A stretch of 64,000 nucleotides of DNA from Cupriavidus sp. P-10 (GTDB lineage Bacteria; Pseudomonadota; Gammaproteobacteria; Burkholderiales; Burkholderiaceae): positions 992,001 to 1,056,000 of the forward strand of contig NZ_AP025172.1 in NCBI RefSeq assembly GCF_003402535.2, written 5' to 3'. Below, one piece after another: positions 28,319-37,289 of the stretch. Positions within the stretch are counted from its first letter, which is position 1; each line of letters opens with the position of its first letter. The translations under genes and the position numbers were made by a program. The notes beneath the pieces were generated by a model. That model was not told the DNA's origin. It searched no databases and saw only the letters and a list, made by a program, of their open reading frames with translations.

Positions 28319-28945
28319 CTACTTATCTTCCTGCTGTGCGTCTAGTTTTTCGCCTGGCGCCTCCCGTTCGCTCGGCGCCGGGCCACCGGCCTTGCGCCGC
28401 CGCCTACGACCATCCCGCTCCGGCGGCCCCGTTCGCAATTCTGCCAGCAGCTGGCGCGCCAGCGCCGCTTCGGCCCTCGGCCCGATCGGCCCGGCGCCGC
28501 GCCGCCCCAACTCCGCCGGCACTGCGTCCAGGTCGTGCGCCACTTTGCGCTGCGCCTGCTCGGCACTGGCGAACCGATCGGCGAGTGCGGCGGCCTAGGC
28601 TTCGAGCCGGGCCCGGACTTCGGCCTGCGACACGGTCGCGTCGCGGGCCTCGCCGCGAGCTCCCACCAGTTCGCCGCGCAACGCTTCGGCCGTGCGCTTG
28701 CTCTGCTGGCGCGCGGTACGCTCCGCATCCAGTTCGCGCAGGCTGCGCCGCTCGCTGGCTTCGGCCCGTTGCTGGGCGAGGGTCAGCTGCTCGCTGGCGC
28801 GTCCGAGCTCGGTCGAGAATTGGGTGCGCAGTTCCGCCAGTTGCCGCGCGGCGGCGTCCTGTTCCGCCCGCCCCGCTTCCAGCCGCCCCTGGCTCGCCGC
28901 GTGCGCCTGGCGCTCGGACGCCAACTCCGCCAGCACGCCCGGAAA
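28319..28945 (-). pseudogene. kfrA-like pseudogene (coiled-coil DNA-binding protein)
   Basis: Two open segments in the same frame match the KfrA copy at 41923-43053: AERQ/ASERQ, RTQFSTELGRA, RAEASERRSLRELD, and AEAALARQLLAELR. They are separated by one TAG at 28595 where the sister gene has glutamine (CAG). About 8 residues near VPAELGRRGAGP also diverge. The N-terminal DNA-binding domain is absent: the 5' end is replaced by a DNA ligase fragment. Confidence 0.8.
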
Positions 28946-29035
28946 CCACCGCGTCGCGTCCGCTCCATTTCTCGACTTCAGCCGCGGCGTGCCGGTGGCC
29001 GCGAGCATCCGGTAGCCGTCGTACTTAAATAGGCA
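28940..29035 (-). pseudogene. ATP-dependent DNA ligase fragment
   Basis: KYDGYRMLAATGTPRLKSRN followed by GADATRWFP is the adenylation motif I region of ATP-dependent ligases (the lysine before YDGYR is the nucleotide-accepting residue). Only some 30 codons remain, joined directly to kfrA sequence. It marks an old recombination point. Confidence 0.65.
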
Positions 29036-29169
29036 CCTTTTGCAGTGTTGCCTTTCAACGCCGTTCACGCAACGCGAGATTCCGAAAGTGAGGCACTGGA
29101 TTCGGCCATCTACGATGGCTGGTAGCGCCTGGAAGGGGTGTTGCAATTGGGAGAGCGTTCTCGGTTGCC

Positions 29170-29886
29170 TCAGATCGCCTGCAAATCTGGGAGAAGGCGA
29201 TCGAACTCCTGCTTTACAACCGAGTAGCACTCGCACACGCGAGCCTCCAAGCCAGGTCGGTCCAGTACGTCGATGCATCCGTGATAACGAATCAGGCCTG
29301 CTTCCTGCAATTTCAGCGCTGCCTCAGTCACGCCCGCCCTTCGCACGCCCAGCATGTTAGCAATCAGCTCTTGCGTCATGCGAAGTTTTTTGGTCGGCAA
29401 GCGGTCCAGGCTCAGCAAGAGCCAGCGGCAAAGCTGCTGGTCAATGGAATGATGCCGGTTACAGACGGCGGTCTGCGCCATCTGCGTAATCAGTGCCTGC
29501 GTATAGCGAAGGAGCAGCCGTTGCAATGGCCCGCCACGGTTGAATTCCGCTTTTATTGCCGCACGGTCGAGCATGAAGCCCGCTCCTGCACTCTGCACAA
29601 TCGCGCGGCTCGGCATGGTTTCTCCACCCATGAAGATGGCGATTCCGACGATGCCTTCATTTCCTACGATGGCGATCTCGGCCGACGAGCCGTTCTCCAT
29701 GACATAGAGCAACGACACGATCGACGTGGTGGGGAAAAAAGCATAGTCCAGGCGGCCGCCGGACTCGTAGATGGCGCGCCCCAGCGGAAGGTCAACGGGC
29801 ACAAGTTGGGCCGCTAGGCGAGACCATTCTGCTTCTGGCAGAACGGACAAGAGATGATTCCCTCGCGGAACTTCCAAGGGCAGCAT
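29170..29886 (-). CDS. Crp/Fnr-family transcriptional regulator
   Basis: This 238-residue protein has an N-terminal cyclic-nucleotide-fold sensor (residues 10-120; YFFPTTSIVSLL-like strands, GNEGIVGIAIFMGG) and a C-terminal winged helix (LRMTQELIANMLGVRRAGVT). The sensor lacks an obvious cysteine set for an Fe-S cluster and lacks the R-S-A phosphate-binding block of CRP, so the signal is unknown. It stands alone. Confidence 0.88.
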   Translation of the reverse strand: MLPLEVPRGNHLLSVLPEAEWSRLAAQLVPVDLPLGRAIYESGGRLDYAFFPTTSIVSLLYVMENGSSAEIAIVGNEGIVGIAIFMGGETMPSRAIVQSAGAGFMLDRAAIKAEFNRGGPLQRLLLRYTQALITQMAQTAVCNRHHSIDQQLCRWLLLSLDRLPTKKLRMTQELIANMLGVRRAGVTEAALKLQEAGLIRYHGCIDVLDRPGLEARVCECYSVVKQEFDRLLPDLQAI

Positions 29887-30196
29887 ATCCCGCTTCCTTC
29901 ATACAATCTTGCGTTCCGATGGCAAAACGCGAAGCAGATCCATGACGGCTGAGCATCGCATTCCAATATATACCGTCTGCACAAACGGGGAGGCGGAGCA
30001 GACGTCATTCGTGCGGCATGAAGTGGCTGATCGGATTCTTCGGATACGCAGTATTGGCAGAACCTGCACGGTAGCGTACGGACAAGACTTAGCCCTTCGC
30101 CTATTGTGACTGCGTCGATTCTGTCCTGCGAACGGGCGTGGAAGGTGAGCACCGAACACCGACGGCGCCGGGCGCGCAGGGAATATGGAGGGCTAC

Positions 30197-30505
30197 ATGT
30201 ATAGCCAGCACACAGGTCACAGCGTGATTCTCTTCCCGGCTTCGGATGGCGGTTGGTGCTTTGCAGAGGTAGATGGCGCATCGGTCTACCGCTTTGGCCC
30301 CTTCGATTCTCACCAGGCCGTCGACGAGCTCATCTCGGTCTTGTTTCCCGATGTCCTCAAAGTGGAGCTCAGCGATGCATCCGAATTGCTGGACGACAAC
30401 GCACTGATGATCCGCGGGAATGCAGAGCTGATGGCAAAGAACAGTTCCACACGTCCGCGCCAGGACGGGGCCACTGATCGACTGGCTGAAACGGGGTCGA
30501 TTTGA
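30197..30505 (+). CDS. Small hypothetical protein
   Basis: The protein has 102 residues; ATG 30197 has GGAGG at the right distance, which decides it over the ATG at 30185. The sequence (HSVILFPASDGGWCFAEVDG, PFDSHQAVDELI) is acidic and reads like a compact beta/alpha domain with a glycine-tryptophan core. No family was recognised. Confidence 0.55.
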   Translation: MYSQHTGHSVILFPASDGGWCFAEVDGASVYRFGPFDSHQAVDELISVLFPDVLKVELSDASELLDDNALMIRGNAELMAKNSSTRPRQDGATDRLAETGSI

Positions 30506-30755
30506 GACATCGCGCTACACCCGTCGCATGCTGTATCAACGCACCGTTCAAAAGCAACAGCCGGCGATGACTAAAGGCAACAGCCTCATGGGACGGCCTT
30601 GTCAGGCAAGCCTCTGAAAGGCAACGGGTGGCGAGATGCCTACTTGAGCTTGATTTCGTAGAGCCATCCATCGTCTCGCGGACGCGCTTGCGGTCCTCGA
30701 GCAGCATCGGTGCCAATTCATCCAGGCCCGGGCGCCGGTGGCCGGCGCACCGGCG

Positions 30756-30983
30756 TCATCCCTTCACGTCGCGCGGGTCGTGGCCAAAGGAATTGCGTAG
30801 ACGGATCTGACCATCCATGCCATGCACCAGCAGCTCGACGCGCACTTGCTTGGCCTTGGCGGTGCCGGCCTCGATGGCTGCCTCCTGGGTCGGATAATCC
30901 GCGCCGGCGCCGCCTGCTCCTTCTTCGGTAACGGTCCATCCGCCGTTCCGGGCGGGAACCACATGGACGTTTTGGGCTGCCAT
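30756..30983 (-). CDS. DUF2188 family protein
   Basis: This 75-residue protein has VVPARNGGWTVTEEG, a central AxxAAIEAGTAKAK helix and the end ELLVHGMDGQIRLRNSFGHD, matching DUF2188. AGGAG lies six bases before ATG 30983. These small cytosolic proteins have no firmly established function; they are often stress-linked. Confidence 0.85.
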   Translation of the reverse strand: MAAQNVHVVPARNGGWTVTEEGAGGAGADYPTQEAAIEAGTAKAKQVRVELLVHGMDGQIRLRNSFGHDPRDVKG

Positions 30984-31127
30984 GGCTGTCTCCTGTGTAG
31001 CCTTTCTCCCTGTTTTACGCCGCCCCCGCGCCCTGTCTGTCAGTTGGCGTCCGACACCGGCGTGCAGACAGCGGCTGAGGTGTGGTGCGGATGGACTTTT
31101 CAGTGGGCCGCCGGATCTTGTACGATA

Positions 31128-31143
31128 CTGTATGGATATACAG
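31128..31143. promoter_or_regulatory. LexA (SOS) box
   Basis: CTGT-ATGGATAT-ACAG, within TACTGTATGGATATACAG, matches the E. coli-type SOS consensus CTGT-N8-ACAG exactly. It lies about 45-60 bases before a small gene at 31187 and upstream of the SRAP pseudogene, whose family is often damage-related. Confidence 0.7.
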
Positions 31144-31186
31144 GTATTTCCGCGTCCCCGCCCTTCGCCATTGGCCCTGACGCTAT

Positions 31187-31426
31187 GTGCTCCCGCGCCA
31201 ATCGGCCGCGCAGCTGCGCGCCCTCTACGACCGCAAACCCATGTCCGGAGGTCCGGGCCCTGCTGTGGGGGTGCACCGGCTGCGCCGGTTGGTACAGCGG
31301 GCCAACAAGCTGCAGGAATTGCTGTCCGGCCCGCAGGCGACAGCAACGCAGCTGGTCCTGGACATTCTGCGCGGGGAGTTGCAGGGCGAGCCTTGTATTG
31401 CGGAGCGCCAGGCCTGGGTCGAGTAA
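31187..31426 (+). CDS. Small helical hypothetical protein behind a LexA box
   Basis: This 79-residue protein has a GTG start at 31187 after an in-frame TGA at 31178. The sequence is regular and helix-forming (LRRLVQRANKLQELLSG, ATQLVLDILRGELQG), unlike random translation. It ends 70 bases before the SRAP remnant and probably shared its SOS-controlled promoter. No family was recognised. Confidence 0.45.
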   Translation: MLPRQSAAQLRALYDRKPMSGGPGPAVGVHRLRRLVQRANKLQELLSGPQATATQLVLDILRGELQGEPCIAERQAWVE

Positions 31427-31495
31427 TTTTTTGGCCCGCGCGAGTTGCGCAGCAGCACCTATGTGAAAAACCGCGGACGAAAGGACTGATTGGGA

Positions 31496-32172
31496 TGTGC
31501 GGACGCTTTGCGCGCTACAGCGATATCGCGCTGCTGGCCGGCCTGATGGGGCTGGATGCGCCGGTGGCCGAGCATGCCTTGGGGCGGGCGCGCTATAACA
31601 TCGCGCCCTCGACCCAGGTCTGGACCTTTCACCGGCTCGGTGCCGATCGCGGCCCGCGTGCCGATCAGATCCGGTGGGGGTACCGTCCGGTGTGGGCCCA
31701 CGACAACCCCAAACCGCCCACGGTACCCAACGCGGATCCGCTCGGCCTGCCGACCAAGCGCTATTACGCCGACATGTGGCGCAACGGTTGTCGCGTGATC
31801 GCCTTGGCCGTGATGAAGTGCTGAGTCTTGCGGCCGCCTTCGCCCGACCATTCAAACCAGGCATCAGCAGGCACGATGCAGCCCTGATCGTGCGTGCCCG
31901 CGAGCGCGTGGCGCGACTGCGTGCTGGCCAGCTTCGGCATGGTGCCTAAAGGCCGGATACCACCGAGCGGCAAGAAAGTCGACACGACCAACGCGCGTTC
32001 GGAGACTGTGGCGACGAAGTACTCGTTCGCCAAGGCCTGGAAGCACTGCTATGTGTGCCTGGTATCGGCGAGCTGCTTCTAGGAGCCGTTCTATGCCGAC
32101 AATGAATCTCGATCGGTGCGCTATCGGATCACGCTACAGGATGAGCCGGCCTTCGGCCGGCGCGCGTCAAGG
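31496..32172 (+). pseudogene. SRAP/YedK-type gene, scrambled 5' and middle parts
   Basis: The start MCGRFARYSDIALLAG carries the SRAP catalytic Cys2, and YNIAPSTQVWTF and ADMWRNGCRVI follow. At about 31801 the reading breaks. Bases 31801-31890 make sense only on the minus strand, where they read VPADAWFEWSGEGG and KTQHFITAK; flipping them restores RVIVPADAWFEW. After this comes another SRAP block in plus orientation (VLASFGMVPKGRIPPSG, TTNARSETVATKYSFAKAW) with a TAG at 32080 where FYEP is expected. SRAP proteins crosslink to abasic sites in single-stranded DNA; this one cannot work. Confidence 0.75.
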
Positions 32173-32187
32173 TAGATGTCGCCTCAT

Positions 32188-33285
32188 TCATGCAGCCAAA
32201 CGCTGGTTTTCGGCTCCTGGCTTGATACCACCGGTGGGCACGGCAATCTCGCGCTCCGGATTGAGCGTGACCGTGTCGATTGGCGACCAGTCGCGCGTGT
32301 GTCGTGACCAGCGACGCGGGTTGCAGTCACGAGCCTGAACATAGAGCGCGTGGCGCGCGGCCAGAATCTTGTTGTCCTCTCCGGCATGGCGCTGTGCCGG
32401 GCTCACGTAGCGGATGCCGCTGTGCCGGTGCTCATGGTTGTACCAGTGGACGAAGTGGGCCGCCCACGTACGTGCCGTGACCAGATCGGCAAAGCCTGTA
32501 GACGGGAACTCCGGCCGGTACTTGGCCGTGCGGAACAGGCTTTCCACGAAGGCGTTATCGTCGCTCACCCGCGGACGCGAGTACGAGGGCTTGACGCCCA
32601 GCCAGTGCAACATCGCCAACACCGTGGTGGCCTTGAGCGTGGCGCCGTTGTCACCGTGCAGCACCGGCTTGGCCGCCATGGCGTGAATGCCCTCGGCCAG
32701 CGCTGTGCGTTTGACCAGATGCGCCGCGTGGTCGGCGTCGTCGCGGTCGTGGACCTCGAAGCCCACGATTTTGCGGCTGTACACGTCCAGGATGAGGTAC
32801 AGATAAAACCAGCGCCCGGCGACCTCGGCCGGCAAATACGTCATGTCCCAGCACCACAGTTGGCGCGGCCCCGTGGCCACGTGCGTGGTGGGCGGACGGC
32901 GCTGGCGCGGCGCCTTAGCGCGTCCTCGATGCCGGGTCTGCCCATGGGCGCGCAGCACCCGACCGAAGCTCGATTCGCTGGCCAGGTAGACACCCTCGTC
33001 GGCCAGCATCGGTACGATGCGCGCCGGCGGCATGTCGGCGAAGCGCGGCTCGTTGGCAACGGCCAGAATGCGTTCGCGCTCCTCAATGCTCAGCGCATGC
33101 GCGGGCGTGGGCCGTTCGGCCCCGGGGCGGCGGTCGCCGACCACCAGGCCATCGTGGGCCTTCCAGCGTTGCAGAGTGCGCACGGTTATGCCAGCTACCT
33201 CGCACGCCAGGCGCAGGCGAGCGCCGCCTGCATGCGCGGTTTCGATATGGCGGACCATCGTGTGGCGATCTTCCAGGCCGATCAT
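32188..33285 (-). CDS. IS3-family transposase OrfB
   Basis: This 365-residue protein has an integrase core whose DDE residues are visible: Asp147 in WCWDMTY, Asp212 in LHGDNGA and Glu248 in AFVESLF. An HTH-like region lies at residues 20-45. Its ATG overlaps the orfA stop (ATGA), so it is made by coupling rather than by the usual -1 frameshift. It appears intact. Confidence 0.93.
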   Translation of the reverse strand: MIGLEDRHTMVRHIETAHAGGARLRLACEVAGITVRTLQRWKAHDGLVVGDRRPGAERPTPAHALSIEERERILAVANEPRFADMPPARIVPMLADEGVYLASESSFGRVLRAHGQTRHRGRAKAPRQRRPPTTHVATGPRQLWCWDMTYLPAEVAGRWFYLYLILDVYSRKIVGFEVHDRDDADHAAHLVKRTALAEGIHAMAAKPVLHGDNGATLKATTVLAMLHWLGVKPSYSRPRVSDDNAFVESLFRTAKYRPEFPSTGFADLVTARTWAAHFVHWYNHEHRHSGIRYVSPAQRHAGEDNKILAARHALYVQARDCNPRRWSRHTRDWSPIDTVTLNPEREIAVPTGGIKPGAENQRLAA

Positions 33286-33761
33286 GCGTCCTCGTCCTTG
33301 TCCTTCGGGAAGATGCCCTCTAGCTTTTTTGAGAGTATCAGCAGGGCGGCGGCTTCAGCCAGCGCCTTCTCCTTGCGGCGCAGCTCGCGTTCGAGTTCCT
33401 TGATGCGGCGCCGATCGGCCTTCGTCTCGCGAGGGGTGGCGCGCGCATCCTCGGGCTCCGCCAGCGCCTGCGTGGCGGCAGCACGCCACTGCTCCAACTC
33501 CTGCGGATACACACCGTTCTCACGGCACCAGGCGTTCTTGCTGGCCTCGTCCATCGCAGCCGTCGCCAGCACCGCCTCAAACCTGGCCGCCGCTGTCCAT
33601 GCCCGCTCGCGAGCGGGCATGGACATAGCGTCCGCACGCCAGCGCTCCAGCGTGGCCACTGCCACACCCAGTTCCCTTGCAACCACTTCCACCGCCGCAC
33701 TCTCCGGCGGTAACAACCGCGCTACCGCCCGGTCCTTGAAATCCTTCCCGTAACGAGCCAC
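33282..33761 (-). CDS. IS3-family OrfA (DNA-binding subunit)
   Basis: This 159-residue protein begins MARYGKDFKDRAVARLLPPE, a transposase_8-type helix-turn-helix (VVARELGVAVATLERWR). The C-terminal leucine-rich coiled coil (IKELERELRRKEKALAEAAA) allows multimer formation. It is upstream of and overlapping orfB. Confidence 0.9.
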   Translation of the reverse strand: MARYGKDFKDRAVARLLPPESAAVEVVARELGVAVATLERWRADAMSMPARERAWTAAARFEAVLATAAMDEASKNAWCRENGVYPQELEQWRAAATQALAEPEDARATPRETKADRRRIKELERELRRKEKALAEAAALLILSKKLEGIFPKDKDEDA

Positions 33762-33819
33762 TTCTCTCTCTCATCGCCCCCAGGGTTCAAATTCTATAGG
33801 GGCGACATCTATTCTGCCG

Positions 33820-33944
33820 CGGGGGGCGGCCTCGCGGGACTGTGGCGCGATTTACCTGACGGTAGGCTCTCGTTCACGATGCTGACGATGAATGCCGATC
33901 AGCATCCGGTGATGAATCGCATCGCGCGCGAGCGCCCTGCCCTT
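33820..33944 (+). pseudogene. SRAP gene, 3' fragment beyond the IS
   Basis: GGLAGLWRDLPDGRLSFTML followed by TMNADQHPVMNRI is the C-terminal block of SRAP proteins. It lies directly right of the IS3 copy and continues the plus-strand fragment that ends at 32172. Confidence 0.65.
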
Positions 33945-34029
33945 GTCATGAGAGATCGTTTTGCACTCGACTTCCAGCCCCCTAGTGCCGATATCCTGTA
34001 CCAGGATCGTAAGTCACGCTGGGCATTGC

Positions 34030-35274
34030 TTACGCAAGCGAAGAATGTCCGCTGTGATGGTATGAGCCCGGGGTATAGCCATGCGTGGACAAGCTGGGGA
34101 TGCCCGCACCAGGGATGGTCGGTAGTACTGGCGGAGCAAGGCGCTCTTGGATCAACATTTGCTGTTTCAGCATGCGACAAGCGCCCTCTAGCCCCGGAAA
34201 CATGGTCGCCGCCGTTACGCCCATCAGCGCCAAATCCTTCAGCGCCTGGGGGGCCACTGATCTCGGAATGTCCGCGGCCACCAACAAAGTCTTTCCTTGC
34301 ACAAATCCGTTCGGCACCGACTGCATTTGCAAAAGGTAGCTCTCAAGGTCACCGATATTCGTCATCACAAACCGGCCTTGCTGCGCATAAAGGCGGGGGT
34401 TGTCGCGTGCTGAAAAATTCACAAATGCAGCAAAGGGATGCAACGCGTCAAGCGGAGGCGCTGGATCCCAGGCGAATGCATCCCGAAACGCCGTGGTCAA
34501 TGCATAGACGCGGACGTAGCCGGGCGCATTGGGTGGCAAGGGCGGCGGGAGATTAAGCGAATCCGATAGTGCGAACCACGCGGCGATATAAGGTGACTGC
34601 GTCCAATCCAGTAACGGAGTAGGAAGTCCCTGGTGTTGTGCAATCGCGATCATGCGCCCGAATTCGCTTGGATTGTGCCGATCGACGTGGAGGCCCGTCA
34701 GTGCTTCCAGATGGTTATGGAACTCATTTAACGTATCCGATCTGTAGCGCAAAAGATTGGATCTTCCCGCTCGATACAATGACGTCTGGAGCGACCACTT
34801 GTTATCGGCTTGGCCGCGGTAGGCGACAGCATGTGCATCATGAATCCGCGAGGCCCAGCTCTTGAACTCCTCCCACGACTCACATACCTGTGCTTTCACG
34901 CGTGCTCGAGCCGCCGGATAGAGAGTGATCTTGTGATGGATGTTCTCGTCGGGGTCGATCCAGTAGCCCTCGAAGAACCCGTTGGGCTGGGGCACCAAAG
35001 TTGCACTAAGCCGTCCTGCTAGCAGTCGGTCTTCTTCCGTCAGATTTGCCGTCCGCAACTGGCCATCTCGATGCTCAAAGACGTTGGGCATCTTCACAGT
35101 CAGGGTCCAGTTCTGCAAAGCCCTCTGAATTGTTACGCGGGCGCCCAAAAAGCGGGTATTAGCTGAAAACCAAGTCAACAACCCGGTATCGCTGGCGTCG
35201 GAATCCATGCAAAGCATGGCTTGAGAGGTACTTCCGTCGATTTCAATAGTGCCGAAATACTGTAGTTCTGCCAC
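34030..35274 (-). CDS. FRG-domain protein
   Basis: This 414-residue protein has a GTG start at 35274 with GAGG before it. The FRG domain is clear: AVAYRGQADNKWSLQTSLYR near residue 150 and IAQHQGLPTPLLDWTQSPYI near 215-235. The N-terminal 120 residues are a beta-rich region of unknown kind. FRG domains occur in phage-defence and toxin-like proteins of uncertain activity. It is a single gene without an obvious partner. Confidence 0.85.
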   Translation of the reverse strand: MAELQYFGTIEIDGSTSQAMLCMDSDASDTGLLTWFSANTRFLGARVTIQRALQNWTLTVKMPNVFEHRDGQLRTANLTEEDRLLAGRLSATLVPQPNGFFEGYWIDPDENIHHKITLYPAARARVKAQVCESWEEFKSWASRIHDAHAVAYRGQADNKWSLQTSLYRAGRSNLLRYRSDTLNEFHNHLEALTGLHVDRHNPSEFGRMIAIAQHQGLPTPLLDWTQSPYIAAWFALSDSLNLPPPLPPNAPGYVRVYALTTAFRDAFAWDPAPPLDALHPFAAFVNFSARDNPRLYAQQGRFVMTNIGDLESYLLQMQSVPNGFVQGKTLLVAADIPRSVAPQALKDLALMGVTAATMFPGLEGACRMLKQQMLIQERLAPPVLPTIPGAGIPSLSTHGYTPGSYHHSGHSSLA

Positions 35275-35529
35275 TTGATCCTCAGTCGCTTTATAAGGTA
35301 ATCGCCAAGCATATCCGGTTTCTTAACGTGGCCTGGCAAGTCAGCCTGACAAGCCACTGTTTGCCATCCACGCTTCTCTGTCAAGCATGGTGTCCAGCAA
35401 AGGGAGATTCGGCGTCGGTCTGCTTCAAGCAGTATTGCTACGCGCGATCTCACTGCTTCACCGCGACCCCGAACAGGTTGTCTTGTCCATGCAGCGGCAA
35501 GGCATCGTTGGCAAGCGACTCGGCTAGGC

Positions 35530-35883
35530 CTACCAAAACGGCGTGCGCTTATCGACGTGGATCACCGGAGGCCGTCCCGCCCGGACGGCTTTATCGGTAA
35601 GCTGGTCAACGCGAAAAAACGCCGCCGACTGACCTGCCGTTACTGCGCGGCGCAGCCAGCTTGGCATCTCGCCAACGCCATCCCAAGTCTCGCCGGCAGC
35701 GTTGCGGTAGCAGACCACGATGGGTCCTTCGTTGCGAAAGCAACCCGCCGCACGCAGATCCTCCAAAGAGAGGCCATGTCGCACCATCCTGATACGGATC
35801 CAGCGGATGGCGTCAGCGCGTTCAATTGCTGATCGCATTCCTTGTGAGAATGGTTGGATCGTGGTTTTGGCGTCCGCACTCAC
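35530..35883 (-). CDS. Mini H-NS-family protein
   Basis: This 117-residue protein has ERADAIRWIRIRMVRHGLSL, then AAGCF, a short linker without the polyproline of its relatives, and the H-NS DNA-binding motif CYRNAAGETWDGVGEMPSWL. An extra C-terminal tail follows (DQLTDKAVRAGRPPVIHVD). The 20-residue N-terminal extension is also unique. Without a long dimerisation region it may modulate other H-NS proteins. Confidence 0.75.
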   Translation of the reverse strand: MSADAKTTIQPFSQGMRSAIERADAIRWIRIRMVRHGLSLEDLRAAGCFRNEGPIVVCYRNAAGETWDGVGEMPSWLRRAVTAGQSAAFFRVDQLTDKAVRAGRPPVIHVDKRTPFW

Positions 35884-36011
35884 TCCTTTTCCTCGCTCGG
35901 CGGCTGATAGTTATTAGTGATGGTGCCAAACCGATGACCTTCCTCGCTCAGCAGGCGAGCCCATGCCGCTTTCGTCATGACATATCCGACTGTGTCGGAT
36001 CCGCTACTTAC

Positions 36012-36302
36012 TCAGCAGTCCCAAATATATGCGACAGATGGGACATCGAAGAATGATCGAACCAGGCTCCGCTTTCTCTGCAGGCCGCGCAGTTGTTGCT
36101 CGACGCGAATCTCCAACTTCTCGCCGGCGCGCAGCGGGTTGCGCGCCACGCCGGTGCGCTTGATGTGACTCCACACCAGCTCGTCCGGACTGAGGTCCGG
36201 TGCGTAGCCTGGCAGGAAGTGCAACGTCAATCTGCCGCCAGTGGATTCGACGTATTCGCGCACGCTTTCCTTCTTATGGGCCGGCAAGCCGTCAATTTTT
36301 CA
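36012..36302 (-). pseudogene. IS630-type transposase C-terminal fragment
   Basis: HFLPGYAPDLSPDELVWSHI with KRTGVARNPL is the end of an IS630/Tc1-like DDE transposase, including the last acidic residue. The start and catalytic Asp region are missing: the frame meets unrelated sequence at about 36300. Confidence 0.8.
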
Positions 36303-36372
36303 CTATTTCGACCGCCGGACACACCGCGCGCATGCCGCGCAACTCGACTCGTTCCTCAGCGGGCTGGCACGG

Positions 36373-36750
36373 ATGACAGACGAAGAGATTGCCGAGCTCG
36401 TTGTCTTTGCAACGCATGTACGCCACGGGCTAGAAGCTGCAGGAATGATGGTACTCGACCTGTTCACGCTGATGGTCAAGAAGCCTGGCGCCGAAACCCA
36501 ACTGACGGCGCTTGCCATCAACCTGCAGAAGCAGGGGAAAACCACCGCCTATGCGGCCACGGCGGTCTGGGTGCACTCGCTGCGCGCCGCTAGCCGTCAA
36601 GCCCTTCGGGCTCCGGTAGCCCGGATTTGGCAGGAATTGCGTCGTGGCTTCCCTCACATTGCCCAGGCCAGGGAAAGAATCCACGCTCGGGTTGGTACGG
36701 ACGTGGAGATCTCAGACGCTACAGCCTTGCCGCTTGGTCTCGCGGCCTGA
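36373..36750 (+). CDS. Hypothetical protein, probably 5'-truncated
   Basis: The protein has 125 residues from ATG 36373. The same frame is coding-like back to about 36301 (HYFDRRTHRAHAAQLDSFLS), where it meets the IS630 scrap, so the true N-terminus is probably gone. It is helical and alanine-rich (EIAELVVFATHVRHGLEAAG, TTAYAATAVWVHSLRAA). No family was recognised. Confidence 0.5.
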   Translation: MTDEEIAELVVFATHVRHGLEAAGMMVLDLFTLMVKKPGAETQLTALAINLQKQGKTTAYAATAVWVHSLRAASRQALRAPVARIWQELRRGFPHIAQARERIHARVGTDVEISDATALPLGLAA

Positions 36751-36807
36751 TTTGGCGACGGCCCAGCGAACTGAAAAAGCAAAGGGCTGCACGTCATAGC
36801 ATCAGCG

Positions 36808-37185
36808 TCAGGCTTTTGAGCATTGCCTAAGATAGCCAATGGCATCGTTGAATCCACGGACTGCACGCCGATAGTTGTCGGAGAACTCGTCGACATCCGG
36901 AGCATCCCGTGCGCGCCTGGCACGTGTGGCGGCATTATCGAGCTCCGAATAGGCGCTGGGACAATTGATATCACTAGCGGCCATCGCCGCGTCCTCAAGG
37001 GCATTTTTGGCACGACGGGCGTTGTCTTTGGCCTCCTCAAAATCACTGCTCTTGGCGATTCGATCCAATCGCGATCGGGCTTCGTCCAACGCAAAGCGCA
37101 ATGTGTTCCAGTCTGCGTGGCAGGCTGGCGCCGCCATAGCGACAGCACATGCCACCGTGATTGCTCTCCAGTAAATTGAGCTCAT
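36808..37185 (-). CDS. Small secreted helical protein
   Basis: This 125-residue protein has GGAGG six bases before ATG 37185. A signal peptide ends near ACHA (residue 24). The mature part is charged and helical (LDRIAKSSDFEEAKDNARRA, NYRRAVRGFNDAIGYLRQC) with two cysteines. It is probably periplasmic; function unknown. Confidence 0.6.
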   Translation of the reverse strand: MSSIYWRAITVACAVAMAAPACHADWNTLRFALDEARSRLDRIAKSSDFEEAKDNARRAKNALEDAAMAASDINCPSAYSELDNAATRARRARDAPDVDEFSDNYRRAVRGFNDAIGYLRQCSKA

Positions 37186-37248
37186 TTTCGCCTCCATCGG
37201 AAATTTGTCCGCGATGGTCTCGGCCGGTACTACGTTCGAGACCGACAA

Positions 37249-37272
37249 CAAAAAGCCCGCCGAGGCGGGCTA
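37249..37272 (-). terminator. Terminator of the HipA-like pair
   Basis: The stem GCCCGC/GCGGGC (37255-37260 and 37265-37270) with CGAG loop is followed on the minus strand by TTTTTGTTG. It lies 18 bases after the stop at 37290. Confidence 0.8.
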
Positions 37273-37289
37273 TTGGTCATTGGGAACGG

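Larger units (their letters stand above)
32173..33811 (-). mobile_element. IS3-family insertion sequence
   Basis: A 1639-bp element bounded by TAGATGTCGCC (32173-32183) and its inverted copy (33801-33811), with orfA and orfB overlapping as ATGA. It sits inside the SRAP pseudogene, whose sequence resumes to its right. No clear target duplication was found. Confidence 0.85.

Noticed and set aside
31764..32033. A separate minus-strand gene containing VPADAWFEW
   Set aside because: Only the short inverted piece is SRAP-like on that strand; the rest of this frame is antisense to a plus-strand SRAP fragment.
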